A stretch of DNA of 33,069 bases from Candidatus Binatia bacterium (GTDB lineage Bacteria; Desulfobacterota; Binatia; UBA9968): the NCBI GenBank assembly GCA_025924215.1, contig JAICEJ010000008.1, positions 1-33,069 on the forward strand, given 5' to 3'. The notes below the pieces were generated by a model. The model had not been told where the DNA came from. It worked only from the letters and a program-made list of their open reading frames with translations, and searched no databases. Positions within the stretch are counted from its first letter, which is position 1. Every line of letters starts with the position of its first letter. Below, in pieces: positions 19,368 to 30,749 of this stretch. A program made the position numbers and the translations under genes.

Positions 19368-20378
19368 ATGCTGGTGGATGCTTTAAATCGGCCGATCAAA
19401 GATCTCAGAATATCAGTGACTGACAGATGTAACTTTCGTTGCAGCTACTGCATGCCGCTGGATGAATACGATTGGATCCACAAGAAGGAGATTCTCACTT
19501 TCGAGGAAATCTCACGGTTGGCGACCCTATTTGTCGGACTCGGGGTCGAGAAGATCCGTCTCACCGGTGGCGAACCCCTGGTCAGGCAGAATCTCGATAG
19601 GCTAGTGGCCAAGATTTCCTCAATTGGCGGGCTTAAAGACTTGTGCCTGACTACGAACGGGGCGCTGCTTGCCGAAAAAGTCGCAGCACTTAAAGCATCC
19701 GGTCTGAAGCGCGTCAACATCAGCGTTGACTCGCTGAGCCCCGAGAAGTTCAGACAAATGACTAAGCGCGGCGACTTGAGCAAGGTCTTGGAGGGCATTT
19801 TTGCGGCTAAGCGGCATGGCCTTCATCCGATAAAACTGAATGCGGTGATCGAAAAAGGCTTAAATGAAGATGACATCTTGAGCCTGGTCGAGTTCTCACG
19901 TGACAACGGTTTTGCTCTGCGTTTCATCGAGTATATGGACGTCGGCAATTCCAACGACTGGACATCCGGAAAACTCGTCTCAAAAAAAGAGATCATTGAG
20001 AAGATAAACGGTCAATATCCGCTTAAGGAAGTTGGACGCGCCGGAGGAAGCGCACCGTCGGTGGACTATGAGTTTATCGATGGCCGCGGGGATGTCGGTG
20101 TGATTGCTTCGGTAACCGAGCCGTTCTGCTCGAGCTGCACGCGTGTGCGGCTCACCGCGGATGGGAAAATTGTAACATGTCTGTTTTCTGGCATCGGTCA
20201 CGATGTCAAAGGATTGTTACGCGGCGGCGCAACGGACGAGGAAATTAGCAACTTTATTGTCGCGATCTGGGAGAAGCGGGCCGACCGTTATTCGGCCGAA
20301 CGATTGGAAGCTCTTCGGTCGGCCAACTACGACCCTAAGAATCACAAGAAAATCGAGATGATCTCGTTAGGCGGCTAA
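19368..20378 (+). CDS. moaA: GTP 3',8-cyclase MoaA (molybdenum cofactor biosynthesis)
   Basis: Radical SAM DRCNFRCSYC, LTGGEPLVR, C-terminal CSSCTRVRLTADGKIVTCLF and terminal GG. Confidence 0.95.
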   Translation: MLVDALNRPIKDLRISVTDRCNFRCSYCMPLDEYDWIHKKEILTFEEISRLATLFVGLGVEKIRLTGGEPLVRQNLDRLVAKISSIGGLKDLCLTTNGALLAEKVAALKASGLKRVNISVDSLSPEKFRQMTKRGDLSKVLEGIFAAKRHGLHPIKLNAVIEKGLNEDDILSLVEFSRDNGFALRFIEYMDVGNSNDWTSGKLVSKKEIIEKINGQYPLKEVGRAGGSAPSVDYEFIDGRGDVGVIASVTEPFCSSCTRVRLTADGKIVTCLFSGIGHDVKGLLRGGATDEEISNFIVAIWEKRADRYSAERLEALRSANYDPKNHKKIEMISLGG

Positions 20379-20649
20379 GGAATCAGTCTTTCGTGGGGTA
20401 GCATGCCCCGTCCTCCACTCCGCCTCGCCGCTCAGGCGAAGGGTTTGCAACTCACATAGTACTGTGTTTCCTATCGCCAAGTGAACCGTCGCGCTACTCT
20501 TCCTTGCGCCAGTTAGCTGACGCACTAGCAGCGAGCCGGCCTACAACAGGTAGTTTTGTCGAATCTCGCGCGCAACATAGCTGGACAAAGATGATACCCC
20601 GTGGAAGAATTCTCCGTACCTCAAGCGGAGTTTTTGAAGGAGAACGATA
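20379..20649 (+). promoter_or_regulatory. Long leader with competing hairpins upstream of a MoeA-like gene; candidate cis-regulatory RNA
   Basis: GGGG/CCCC at 20395-20409, CGCC/GGCG at 20426-20438, CTCCG/CGGAG-TTTTT at 20612-20635, TTCTCC pairing GGAGAA (RBS) at 20610/20639. Confidence 0.3.
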
Positions 20650-21639
20650 ATGCTCAAAGTTATACCTGTTGAAGAAGCCGTGGGACTTCCACTCGCCCAC
20701 GATATCACCGAGATCGTACCTGGAAAGCACAAGGGGCCGGCGTTTCGGCGGGGTCACATTGTACGTAAGGAAGATATCTCAAAGCTGCTCGATGTCGGCA
20801 AGCGAAATCTGTACGTTATGGAGCTCGATAGTGATGAGCTGCACGAGGAAGACGCGGCGCACAGATTGGCAAAAGCAGCCGCGGGTCCCAATCTCAAGCT
20901 GGTTGGTCCGAGTGAAGGTAGAGTAAATCTAGTGGCAGAGATTTCCGGATTGTTGAAAATCGACTCTGATCTGCTCTATCGTCTCAATTCCTTGGGTGAT
21001 CTGATGATGGCAACATTGCTGTCCGATCGTTATGTGAACAACGGCGATGTGGTGGCCGGTACACGAACGATCCCAGTCGTAGTGAAAGAAGAATTAATTC
21101 AGCGAGCTGAGGCTTTATGTAAAGATCATCCGATCGTACGAATTTTGCCGATGCCGCCGCGGCGCATTCATCTGATCGTTACCGGCAGCGAAGTTTACAC
21201 GGGGAGAATCCAAGACGGTTTTGAGCCTATAGTTCGGCGGAAAGCTGCCGCAATGGGATCTGATTTGGCCGATAAGCAAGTTGCCAATGACGATCCCGAT
21301 CAAATCGCCAAGCTTATCCAAGAGGCCCAACGAAGCGGCGCAGAGATAATTCTGGTCAGCGGTGGAATGTCAGTCGATCCCGACGACAAAACACCAGAAG
21401 GGATCCGCCGCAGCGGCGCGACGATAGAATCTCACGGCTTTCCGGTGCTTCCAGGTTCGATGTTTCTAATGGCTTATTTAAACGGTACGCCGATTCTGGG
21501 ATTGTCGGGCTGTGTCTTGCATGATCCGTTCAGCGCTTTTGATATCATCCTCCCGCGCCTTTTGGCGGGAGATAAGATAACCCGGGCGAACATCATGGCG
21601 TTGGGCCACGGCGGGCTGCAGAAGAAACACGATCACTAA
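20650..21639 (+). CDS. Molybdopterin-binding MoeA-like / MoCF domain protein
   Basis: VTGSEVYTG and ILVSGGMSVDPDDKTPEGI plus PVLPGSMFL match the MoCF/MoeA fold; N-terminus VIPVEEAVGLPLAHDITEIVPGKHKGPAFRRGHIV; AAGGAG RBS. Confidence 0.87.
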   Translation: MLKVIPVEEAVGLPLAHDITEIVPGKHKGPAFRRGHIVRKEDISKLLDVGKRNLYVMELDSDELHEEDAAHRLAKAAAGPNLKLVGPSEGRVNLVAEISGLLKIDSDLLYRLNSLGDLMMATLLSDRYVNNGDVVAGTRTIPVVVKEELIQRAEALCKDHPIVRILPMPPRRIHLIVTGSEVYTGRIQDGFEPIVRRKAAAMGSDLADKQVANDDPDQIAKLIQEAQRSGAEIILVSGGMSVDPDDKTPEGIRRSGATIESHGFPVLPGSMFLMAYLNGTPILGLSGCVLHDPFSAFDIILPRLLAGDKITRANIMALGHGGLQKKHDH

Positions 21640-21653
21640 GGATGGAGGAAACA

Positions 21654-22304
21654 ATGGAGATACTAAAAACCCTGAAAGACCGTTGCGACCCGAGTTATGC
21701 CGCGTTGATTGTGGTCGATGTCCAAAATGATTTCGTTAGCCCGGAAGGGAGCGCGGGCAAGCGCGGCGATGATGTCGGCGCGGCAATGGCTATGATACCG
21801 AACCTGACGAGTCTTATCGATCAAGCTCGAAAAGTAGGTCTTACAGTTGTTTATATAAGGACCACACACAGCGATTGGACCGACACGCCGTCCTGGATTT
21901 ATCGCACATCGCAAAAAAGCGGTTTGAGTACTTGCCGTGAAGGAACTTGGGGTGCGGAATTTTATGATGGAATTGCGCCGCTTCCGAGTGAGAGAGTCGT
22001 GATCAAGCACCGCTACAGCGCCTTTATCAACACGGATCTGAACACCGTGTTGAAAGCCCGTGGCATTCAAAGCATTCTGGTTTGCGGGGTGGCGACCAAT
22101 GTTTGCGTCGAAACCACCGCGCGAGACGGTTATATGTACGATTATTACGTGACGATGATCGATGATTGCTCCGCTGCTTACGATGCCAAGCTACACATGA
22201 GTACACTAGAGAACATTCGACGCCATTTCGGCCTCGTGGCTTCGTCACACCAAATTATTGAATCGTGGAGTGGACTGCCCGTGAAACGAGCAATGGGCTT
22301 ATAG
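21654..22304 (+). CDS. Isochorismatase-like cysteine hydrolase (second copy in window)
   Basis: LIVVDVQNDFVSPEG, VVIKHRYSAF, VCGVATNVCVETTARD; GGAGGAA 3 nt upstream of ATG 21654; the track starts at 21642. Confidence 0.9.
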   Translation: MEILKTLKDRCDPSYAALIVVDVQNDFVSPEGSAGKRGDDVGAAMAMIPNLTSLIDQARKVGLTVVYIRTTHSDWTDTPSWIYRTSQKSGLSTCREGTWGAEFYDGIAPLPSERVVIKHRYSAFINTDLNTVLKARGIQSILVCGVATNVCVETTARDGYMYDYYVTMIDDCSAAYDAKLHMSTLENIRRHFGLVASSHQIIESWSGLPVKRAMGL

Positions 22305-22317
22305 TGGGTGAGATCGC

Positions 22318-22355
22318 AAAAGAGCCTGGCGCGGATTGACCGGACAGGCTCTTTT
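22318..22355. terminator. Bidirectional Rho-independent terminator between convergent genes
   Basis: AAAAGAGCCTG (22318-22328) / CAGGCTCTTTT (22345-22355), A/T tails on both sides. Confidence 0.7.
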
Positions 22356-22377
22356 GGTCGGGTGCGCAACGCTCCGC

Positions 22378-23406
22378 TTACTTCATCATCTCTGCATTAA
22401 GCTGATCTAACGCTTCTAGGGGAGGCTGAAGATCGGCCTGGGTTAGCTCCGACAACGGAATGTCGCACAGGTTCAATTCCTCGGCGAATTCTTTCCGATG
22501 CGGGTTGTAGTAAATCAAACCGGTCAAGAATTTTCCTTCGGCGATGGCTGCATGAATCGCTTGTATCGCTTGCGCTTTGTTGGTTGGGTCATAGTCTTTG
22601 CCTAATTTGTGCAAGACAATCCGTGAGCCGTCGTGCAAAGACACTTCGTGATCAGTGCCTTCATCATAGTCAGCTTCAATATTCTCAAAGGGAGGAATGA
22701 AGTCCAGGTCGTGAATAGGATCGAGGTGACCTTTGACGTATTTGAGGCTCTTGGTCGACCCTTCGTGGTTGTTAAATGTCACGCACGGGCTGATGACGTC
22801 CAGAATGGCGCTTCCTTTGTGATGTAGAGAACCTTGAACCAAAGGAGTTAACTGCTTGCGGTCACCGGAGAAACTTCGCGCGACATAGGTGGCTCCGAGG
22901 GTGATTGCCAACTCCGCAAGATCGATCGCCGGTATGTCATTGACTTTGCCGCCCTTCATTACCGATCCGACATCAGCGGTGGCCGAAAACTGGCCTTTGG
23001 TCAGGCCGTAGACGCCATTATTCTCGATAATGTAGGTGATGTTAACGTTTCGTCGCATCATATGACAGAAATTTCCCAAGCCGATGGCCGAAGTATCGCC
23101 ATCGCCGGATACGCCAATAGGCATCAGCGTGTGGTTTGCCAAATTAGCTCCGGTCGCCACCGCTGACATTCTGCCGTGTACGGCATTGAAACCGAACGAT
23201 TGACTTAGAAAGTACGCCGGGGTCTTCGATGAACAACCAATGCCGCTTAACTTAACGACTTTTCTCGGATCGATGCTGCTCTCGTAATAAGCCCGTATCA
23301 CCGATGCTGAAATCGCGTCATGACCGCAGCCGCGGCACATGGTAGATGGCGCGCCTTCGTAGTCTTTTTCCGACAAATTAATACGATTGAGTTTTGCTTC
23401 TGCCAT
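22378..23406 (-). CDS. 2-oxoacid:ferredoxin oxidoreductase beta subunit (TPP-binding)
   Basis: MCRGCGHDAISASV, GDGDTSAIGLGNFCHMMRRN, ENNGVYGLTKGQ. Confidence 0.92.
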   Translation of the reverse strand: MAEAKLNRINLSEKDYEGAPSTMCRGCGHDAISASVIRAYYESSIDPRKVVKLSGIGCSSKTPAYFLSQSFGFNAVHGRMSAVATGANLANHTLMPIGVSGDGDTSAIGLGNFCHMMRRNVNITYIIENNGVYGLTKGQFSATADVGSVMKGGKVNDIPAIDLAELAITLGATYVARSFSGDRKQLTPLVQGSLHHKGSAILDVISPCVTFNNHEGSTKSLKYVKGHLDPIHDLDFIPPFENIEADYDEGTDHEVSLHDGSRIVLHKLGKDYDPTNKAQAIQAIHAAIAEGKFLTGLIYYNPHRKEFAEELNLCDIPLSELTQADLQPPLEALDQLNAEMMK

Positions 23407-23427
23407 TTCTCTGTCCTTATTGTAAGA

Positions 23428-25254
23428 TTAAGCGGTTTTTGGCTGCGCCAACTGAGCGGCATCAAAAATCTGTTTAACGACTTCGCCGGCAGCCATGGGC
23501 AAGCCATTGTAAACAAGAATGCTTGTGAGCTTAGATCCTAGATCCGGATTTTCGTCTTTGATGATCGCTGCCATTTGACCGTCCCGGTTCTGCTCAACAA
23601 GATAGATGGTGTCATGTTCAACCAAGAAATCTCTAATTTCGCTGGTTAAGGGCAATGCACGGATCAACATATGATTGGTTTTCAATCCTGCCGCCTTGAG
23701 CCGGTCACGCGCTTCGCGAACGGGTTCGTAGCTCGAACCATAACAAATGATGCCGGTTTTAACGCCCCTTTCCTTTTCTACAATAGGTTTGGGAACAAAC
23801 TTTCTGGCGGTCTCGAACTTCTTCCGTAGCCGGTCGAGAATATACTTATAGTCAGTCTCATCCTCAGAATATCTCGCGTCGGCGTCGTGACCGGAGCCTC
23901 GGGTAAAATAAGATGCCATCCGATTTGGATTTCCCGGAACCGTTCTGTATGGGATTCCATCGCCGTCTTGATCAAAGTAACGGCGAAACTTTTTACCGGC
24001 TTTTGACCATTCCTCCAGTTGCTCCGCGCTGAGCCGTTTGCCGTAATCAAAAGGCTCCGGCTGCAGTTTCAGCGGTTCAGACGGCCAGAGATTCATCCCC
24101 AAGTCTAGATCCATGGCGACGAAGACCGGTGTTTGAAATCGATCAGCGTAATTAAAACTCTGCCGGGCAAAATCGAAGCAAGAATTCATATCGTGGGGGA
24201 TCAAAATCACATGGCGAGTGTCACCGTGGGATGCCCCGTACATCAACGAGATATCGGCTTGCTGTGTTCGTGTCGGTAATCCGGTTGATGGACCTCCGCG
24301 CTGGACAATGAAGAATACGCAGGGAATTTCGGCGTAATAAGCCAGACCTATAGTCTCATTCATCAGCGAAAGCCCGGGTCCTGACGTGGATGTCATCGCC
24401 CGTGCCCCCGACCAACCGGCTCCGGCGATCATGCCAGCCGAAGCAATTTCGTCTTCGGCCTGGACAATCGCATAGGTTTTTTTACCGTCCTTGGGCTTAC
24501 GTAGTTTCGGTAGGTAGAACTCCATTGCTTCGGCTAACGAGCTAGACGGAGTAATCGGATACCAGCAGATGACCGAAGCCCCGCCGTAGATCGCGCCCAA
24601 GGCTGCGACCGTGTTACCCTCGGTGATAATTTTGCCTTTATTGCCGTTCGGTATCACCTCCAACCGAGCGATATTCTGCGAGAAGCCCTTCTCTTTCATA
24701 TATTGATAGCCAGCATCGATACAGATGAGGTTGGATTCGATCACGGCGGGTTTTTTCCCGAAGGTGTCTTCGAGCACGGCTTTGATAACTTCCATGTCAA
24801 TGCCAAACAGGTAGGCCAAGGCGCCAACATAGAGCATATTTCGCTGCTTCGCCCGCAGCGGAGAGGCGGGTACCAATTTGGCCACAAGCTTATTCGCCGG
24901 GAAGCCGACGTATTGCACGCCCTCTCGCTTTAGTTGGGCCGGCAGCGGGTTGGAATCGTCGTAAAGAATCAAACCGCCATCGCGCACGCGGTAGATGTCC
25001 TTTGCAGCCGTGGCATCGTTGAACATGACCATTACGTCGATGTCGTCTTTGCGGCTCAGGTAACCCTCTGCGGAAGCCCGAATCTGATACCAGGTGGGTA
25101 AACCCTGTATGTTGGACGGGAACATGTTCTTCGATGAACATGGTATGCCCATTTTAAAGATCGCTTTGAACAGAATATTGTTCGAGGAAGCACTCCCGGA
25201 ACCGTTCTCAGTTGCGACACAGATATTAAGGTCATTGATAGATGGTGTCTCCAA
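23428..25254 (-). CDS. 2-oxoacid:ferredoxin oxidoreductase alpha subunit (fused gamma-alpha)
   Basis: N-terminal gamma-type GSGSASSNN domain then alpha domain GWSGARAMTSTSGPGLSLMNE, GPSTGLPTRTQQ; TTG start with GGAGG. Confidence 0.92.
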   Translation of the reverse strand: METPSINDLNICVATENGSGSASSNNILFKAIFKMGIPCSSKNMFPSNIQGLPTWYQIRASAEGYLSRKDDIDVMVMFNDATAAKDIYRVRDGGLILYDDSNPLPAQLKREGVQYVGFPANKLVAKLVPASPLRAKQRNMLYVGALAYLFGIDMEVIKAVLEDTFGKKPAVIESNLICIDAGYQYMKEKGFSQNIARLEVIPNGNKGKIITEGNTVAALGAIYGGASVICWYPITPSSSLAEAMEFYLPKLRKPKDGKKTYAIVQAEDEIASAGMIAGAGWSGARAMTSTSGPGLSLMNETIGLAYYAEIPCVFFIVQRGGPSTGLPTRTQQADISLMYGASHGDTRHVILIPHDMNSCFDFARQSFNYADRFQTPVFVAMDLDLGMNLWPSEPLKLQPEPFDYGKRLSAEQLEEWSKAGKKFRRYFDQDGDGIPYRTVPGNPNRMASYFTRGSGHDADARYSEDETDYKYILDRLRKKFETARKFVPKPIVEKERGVKTGIICYGSSYEPVREARDRLKAAGLKTNHMLIRALPLTSEIRDFLVEHDTIYLVEQNRDGQMAAIIKDENPDLGSKLTSILVYNGLPMAAGEVVKQIFDAAQLAQPKTA

Positions 25255-25330
25255 AATGCAGCCTCCTTATTACGCCTTAGCAACCAGGTAAGCGTACCAT
25301 ATTCGTGTGGAAAGACAACGTGTTAGGATC

Positions 25331-26191
25331 TCATCCGGGCGTATAATGATCCTCTGATTGCCAAAAATTGGCGACCTCTTTCCAACTCTGTCGGACGTTT
25401 TCGTCGATATTAAACGCTCTTGCGTAATGGAGAACATCCGGCATGGAAACAATCCCCAATAGCTCCTCGCGATCATCTTTAACTGGCATATTGCGAATGT
25501 CCCGACGGTACATCTCCGCCAAAACATCGCCGATGTGAGTGGTTCGTGGCATAGAGATCAGGGGGGCCGTCATGACTTCACGCACCGGAGTTTTGGTGAT
25601 GTCTGGTACCTTATTGATCACTCGCTTTAATAGGTCACGCTCGGTGAAGATTCCTTTAGGTCGTTGCTCTTGCGTCACCACCACTGCGCTTGAGTTTTTG
25701 TTCATCATAAGTTCAGTGCTTTCGGCAATTGACCGCTGCTCGTCAACAGTCAGGACCTGACCCGACATGATTTCTCCAACCGTTCGAGTTTCGCTGAGAC
25801 CTTGGCCTAGCTCCACCGCAATCTTCAAAATACGCCGCATAGAAACAATGCCAACGATAGTTCCACGTCTTCCGCGCACGAGGAGATGACGAAAATTGCC
25901 CTGATACATCCTGCCGAGAGCCTCGAGAATATGAGTCTCCTCTGCAACGGCTTGAATCGGTGACGTCATGACCTCTCGAATGCTGGTCTGCTGCAGATCG
26001 ATTCCCTTATTGGCGACTCGTTTCAACACATCCTTTTCGGTAAATATTCCCACCGGAACATCAGCGTCGGTGATGATCACCCGACCAATGTCAGCAGTCA
26101 CCATGATGTCAACGACCCGGGAAATCGTTTCAGTGATTCTGGCAGAGGTCAGTTGTGTGGTCATGATTTCTTTGACCTGATTACTAAGCAT
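25331..26191 (-). CDS. Protein of four CBS domains (two Bateman modules)
   Basis: Repeated GIFTEKDVLKRV / GIFTERDLLKRV and GIVSM(R/P) blocks; GAGGAGG RBS upstream of ATG. Confidence 0.9.
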   Translation of the reverse strand: MLSNQVKEIMTTQLTSARITETISRVVDIMVTADIGRVIITDADVPVGIFTEKDVLKRVANKGIDLQQTSIREVMTSPIQAVAEETHILEALGRMYQGNFRHLLVRGRRGTIVGIVSMRRILKIAVELGQGLSETRTVGEIMSGQVLTVDEQRSIAESTELMMNKNSSAVVVTQEQRPKGIFTERDLLKRVINKVPDITKTPVREVMTAPLISMPRTTHIGDVLAEMYRRDIRNMPVKDDREELLGIVSMPDVLHYARAFNIDENVRQSWKEVANFWQSEDHYTPG

Positions 26192-26383
26192 AGCGCACCT
26201 CCTCGTATTTAGATGAGAGTTGCTACAATGAGCCTATGATAATCCTGCTGGGCAATATAACACTTCTTTACCGTTTGCAGCATCATGATTAAGAGTTAAG
26301 CGGTATCCACTTTAAAGGCATAGCATTGCGACTTGATATCGGAGCATGTTAGATTTATTCCATTCCCAGGGAGGCAGAAGAAC

Positions 26384-26698
26384 ATGAGCCGCAGGGAAAC
26401 CGAATCGGATCACGGCCTAATTACCGAGACCAAAAAGAAGTTAAAAAAGCCCCCCCTCTATAAAGTTTTGCTGCACAACGATGACTATACTACAAAGGAA
26501 TTCGTGGTGCAGGTCCTCCAATATGTTTTCCATAAAGAATCGACAGAGGCCGTCCAAATCATGCTCCACGTTCACAAGAAAGGTATTGGGGTGGCGGGAG
26601 TTTACACTTACGAAATCGCCGAAACCAAGGTTACTCTAGTCGAGAATTTGGCGCGTCAGCACGAGTACCCGCTGAAGTGCACGATGGAAGAGGCTTAA
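26384..26698 (+). CDS. clpS: ATP-dependent Clp protease adaptor ClpS
   Basis: YKVLLHNDDYTTKEFVVQVLQYVF...VHKKGIGVAGVYTYEIAETK; GGGAGG RBS before ATG 26384. Confidence 0.95.
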   Translation: MSRRETESDHGLITETKKKLKKPPLYKVLLHNDDYTTKEFVVQVLQYVFHKESTEAVQIMLHVHKKGIGVAGVYTYEIAETKVTLVENLARQHEYPLKCTMEEA

Positions 26699-26699
26699 T

Positions 26700-28949
<2,250 letters not shown>

Positions 28950-28956
28950 AGAGATC

Positions 28957-28987
28957 GTCAAGCAGCCGCGCCACGCGGCTGCTTGAC
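28957..28987. repeat. Perfect 14-bp hairpin (GTCAAGCAGCCGCG-CCA-CGCGGCTGCTTGAC)
   Basis: Read directly between the clpA stop (28949) and the M48 start (29001); no T-tract. Confidence 0.75.
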
Positions 28988-29000
28988 TCGCACCCGCCCG

Positions 29001-30266
29001 ATGCCTAACGTTATCATCGGCATTTTCCTTGTGCTTTTCACCCTGGAGTTTGTCGTTGAGCTAGTACTCAATGAGCTCAACATTCGCCAAGTCCGGAAGA
29101 GTAGAGCGGCGCAAGCGGTCCCGGAATTTTTTCAAGATAGAATTAGCAAGGACGAGTACGAGCAATCCGCTCGTTACACATTGGCCAAATCTCGCTTCCG
29201 ACGCTGGTCGGAGGTTTATGGCCGTATCGTGATTTTGTTTCTACTATTCGGTGGGCTCCTGCCGTTGTTAGAAAACCTTATCATCGCGATGCTGCCTCAA
29301 AGTCTAGCTAACAGCCATATAAGGGGTGTGCTCTTCTGTCTTGCTGTCGGCGCGATACTTTCACTGGCCAGTCTTCCCATCGATCTTTATTCCACGTTTG
29401 GTATTGAAAGTCGCTTCGGTTTCAATAAGACGACGCTGTCACTTTATTTTTCCGATAAGTTAAAAGGACTAATTCTGGGAATTCTGATTGGCGGACCTTT
29501 TTTATTTGTCGTGCTCTGGTTGATGCAAGCGACCGGCGAATACTGGTGGATCTGGGCGTTTGTTTTCATCACCCTGTTCCAACTCCTGATGATCATAATT
29601 TTTCCAACTTTCATCGCCCCTTGGTTCAACAAGTTTGAACCGTTGGCCAGCGGAGAACTGCGCGATCGGATACAGGCGCTGGCAAAACAGATCGGTTTCA
29701 AGTCAAGCGGCATCTTTTTAATGGACGGTTCGAAACGTTCAGCTCATTCGAACGCGTACTTCACCGGGATTGGCAGGGCCAAACGGATTGTACTTTTCGA
29801 TACCCTGATCGAGCAGATGAGCATCGAACAGGGACTTGCGGTGTTGGCGCATGAGATGGGGCACTACAAAATGAAACACGTCCGTCGGATGATGCTCATG
29901 CAGGGTCTGATTCTCTTCGTCGGCTTATATATTCTCAGTCGGCTGGTGAATTACGAACCGGTGTTTTCGGCGTTTGACTTACAGCCGTCAAATCATGCAG
30001 CGTTAGTGCTCTTCAGTCTGCTTTCAGGTCCATTAACTTTTTACCTCGCACCCTTAGTGAATCTTTTGTCGCGCAAACATGAGTATGAGGCTGATCGTTT
30101 TGCGGTAATCACGTTGGGTAAAGGCAAGCCGATGGAAGAAGCACTGATCAATCTTACGGTAAAAAATTTGTCGAACCTGACGCCGAATCCGTGGTATTCC
30201 GCCTATCACTACTCGCACCCAACGCCCACAGAGCGAATTGGTGCGATTCGACGAATCACGACCTAG
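29001..30266 (+). CDS. M48 family (Ste24/CAAX-protease-1-like) membrane metalloprotease
   Basis: HEMGHYKMKH, EYEADRFAV, multiple TM helices, FGIESRFGFNKTTLSLYFSDKLKG; ATG 29001 (the track uses TTG 28983). Confidence 0.9.
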   Translation: MPNVIIGIFLVLFTLEFVVELVLNELNIRQVRKSRAAQAVPEFFQDRISKDEYEQSARYTLAKSRFRRWSEVYGRIVILFLLFGGLLPLLENLIIAMLPQSLANSHIRGVLFCLAVGAILSLASLPIDLYSTFGIESRFGFNKTTLSLYFSDKLKGLILGILIGGPFLFVVLWLMQATGEYWWIWAFVFITLFQLLMIIIFPTFIAPWFNKFEPLASGELRDRIQALAKQIGFKSSGIFLMDGSKRSAHSNAYFTGIGRAKRIVLFDTLIEQMSIEQGLAVLAHEMGHYKMKHVRRMMLMQGLILFVGLYILSRLVNYEPVFSAFDLQPSNHAALVLFSLLSGPLTFYLAPLVNLLSRKHEYEADRFAVITLGKGKPMEEALINLTVKNLSNLTPNPWYSAYHYSHPTPTERIGAIRRITT

Positions 30267-30443
30267 CAAGCTTCAGATGCACCGCAGCACGCTGATCGCC
30301 GGCAGTCGGGGACTATTGACAAACTAATGAATAGACAGAGTCTTATCACAAGCTCTCCGGAGTCTCCTGCGACAGAATCCGAGCAACTCTGCTGGATTCC
30401 AGCCTAACGCGCAATTACCTGGCGTTCCGAACATACAAAATAT

Positions 30444-30473
30444 TTGACTGCTGGAGAGCGTTTCGTGTACTTT
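30444..30473 (+). promoter_or_regulatory. Possible sigma70 promoter TTGACT-N18-TACTTT upstream of cysD
   Basis: -35 at 30444-30449, -10 at 30468-30473; about 270 nt before cysD. Confidence 0.3.
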
Positions 30474-30749
30474 TAGTGCCCGTACAGCTATGTGAGGAGA
30501 CTAGTTTACGGCGCCACCTCAACGCCTTATTTCGTTAATCCCTGGTGCGGTCTACCAACCCCTGTCCAATTTCGTGCTGGCACATCCATGAGGAACGCTC
30601 AACAAGTGAACCGATTGTCTGGCAGCGGTGAAGGAACTGGGGTAGCTTTCTATTCGAAATCCTCGGTGATGGCTGTAGTTTCCTTGAGCCTATTATCGAA
30701 CGGCGACTTTCTCTCGACGAGGAGCTGCTCCAGTTACCGGTGATATCCA

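Noticed and set aside
30492-30743. 83-aa plus-strand ORF upstream of cysD
   Set aside because: Composition atypical, no recognisable domain and no clear RBS; treated as leader DNA
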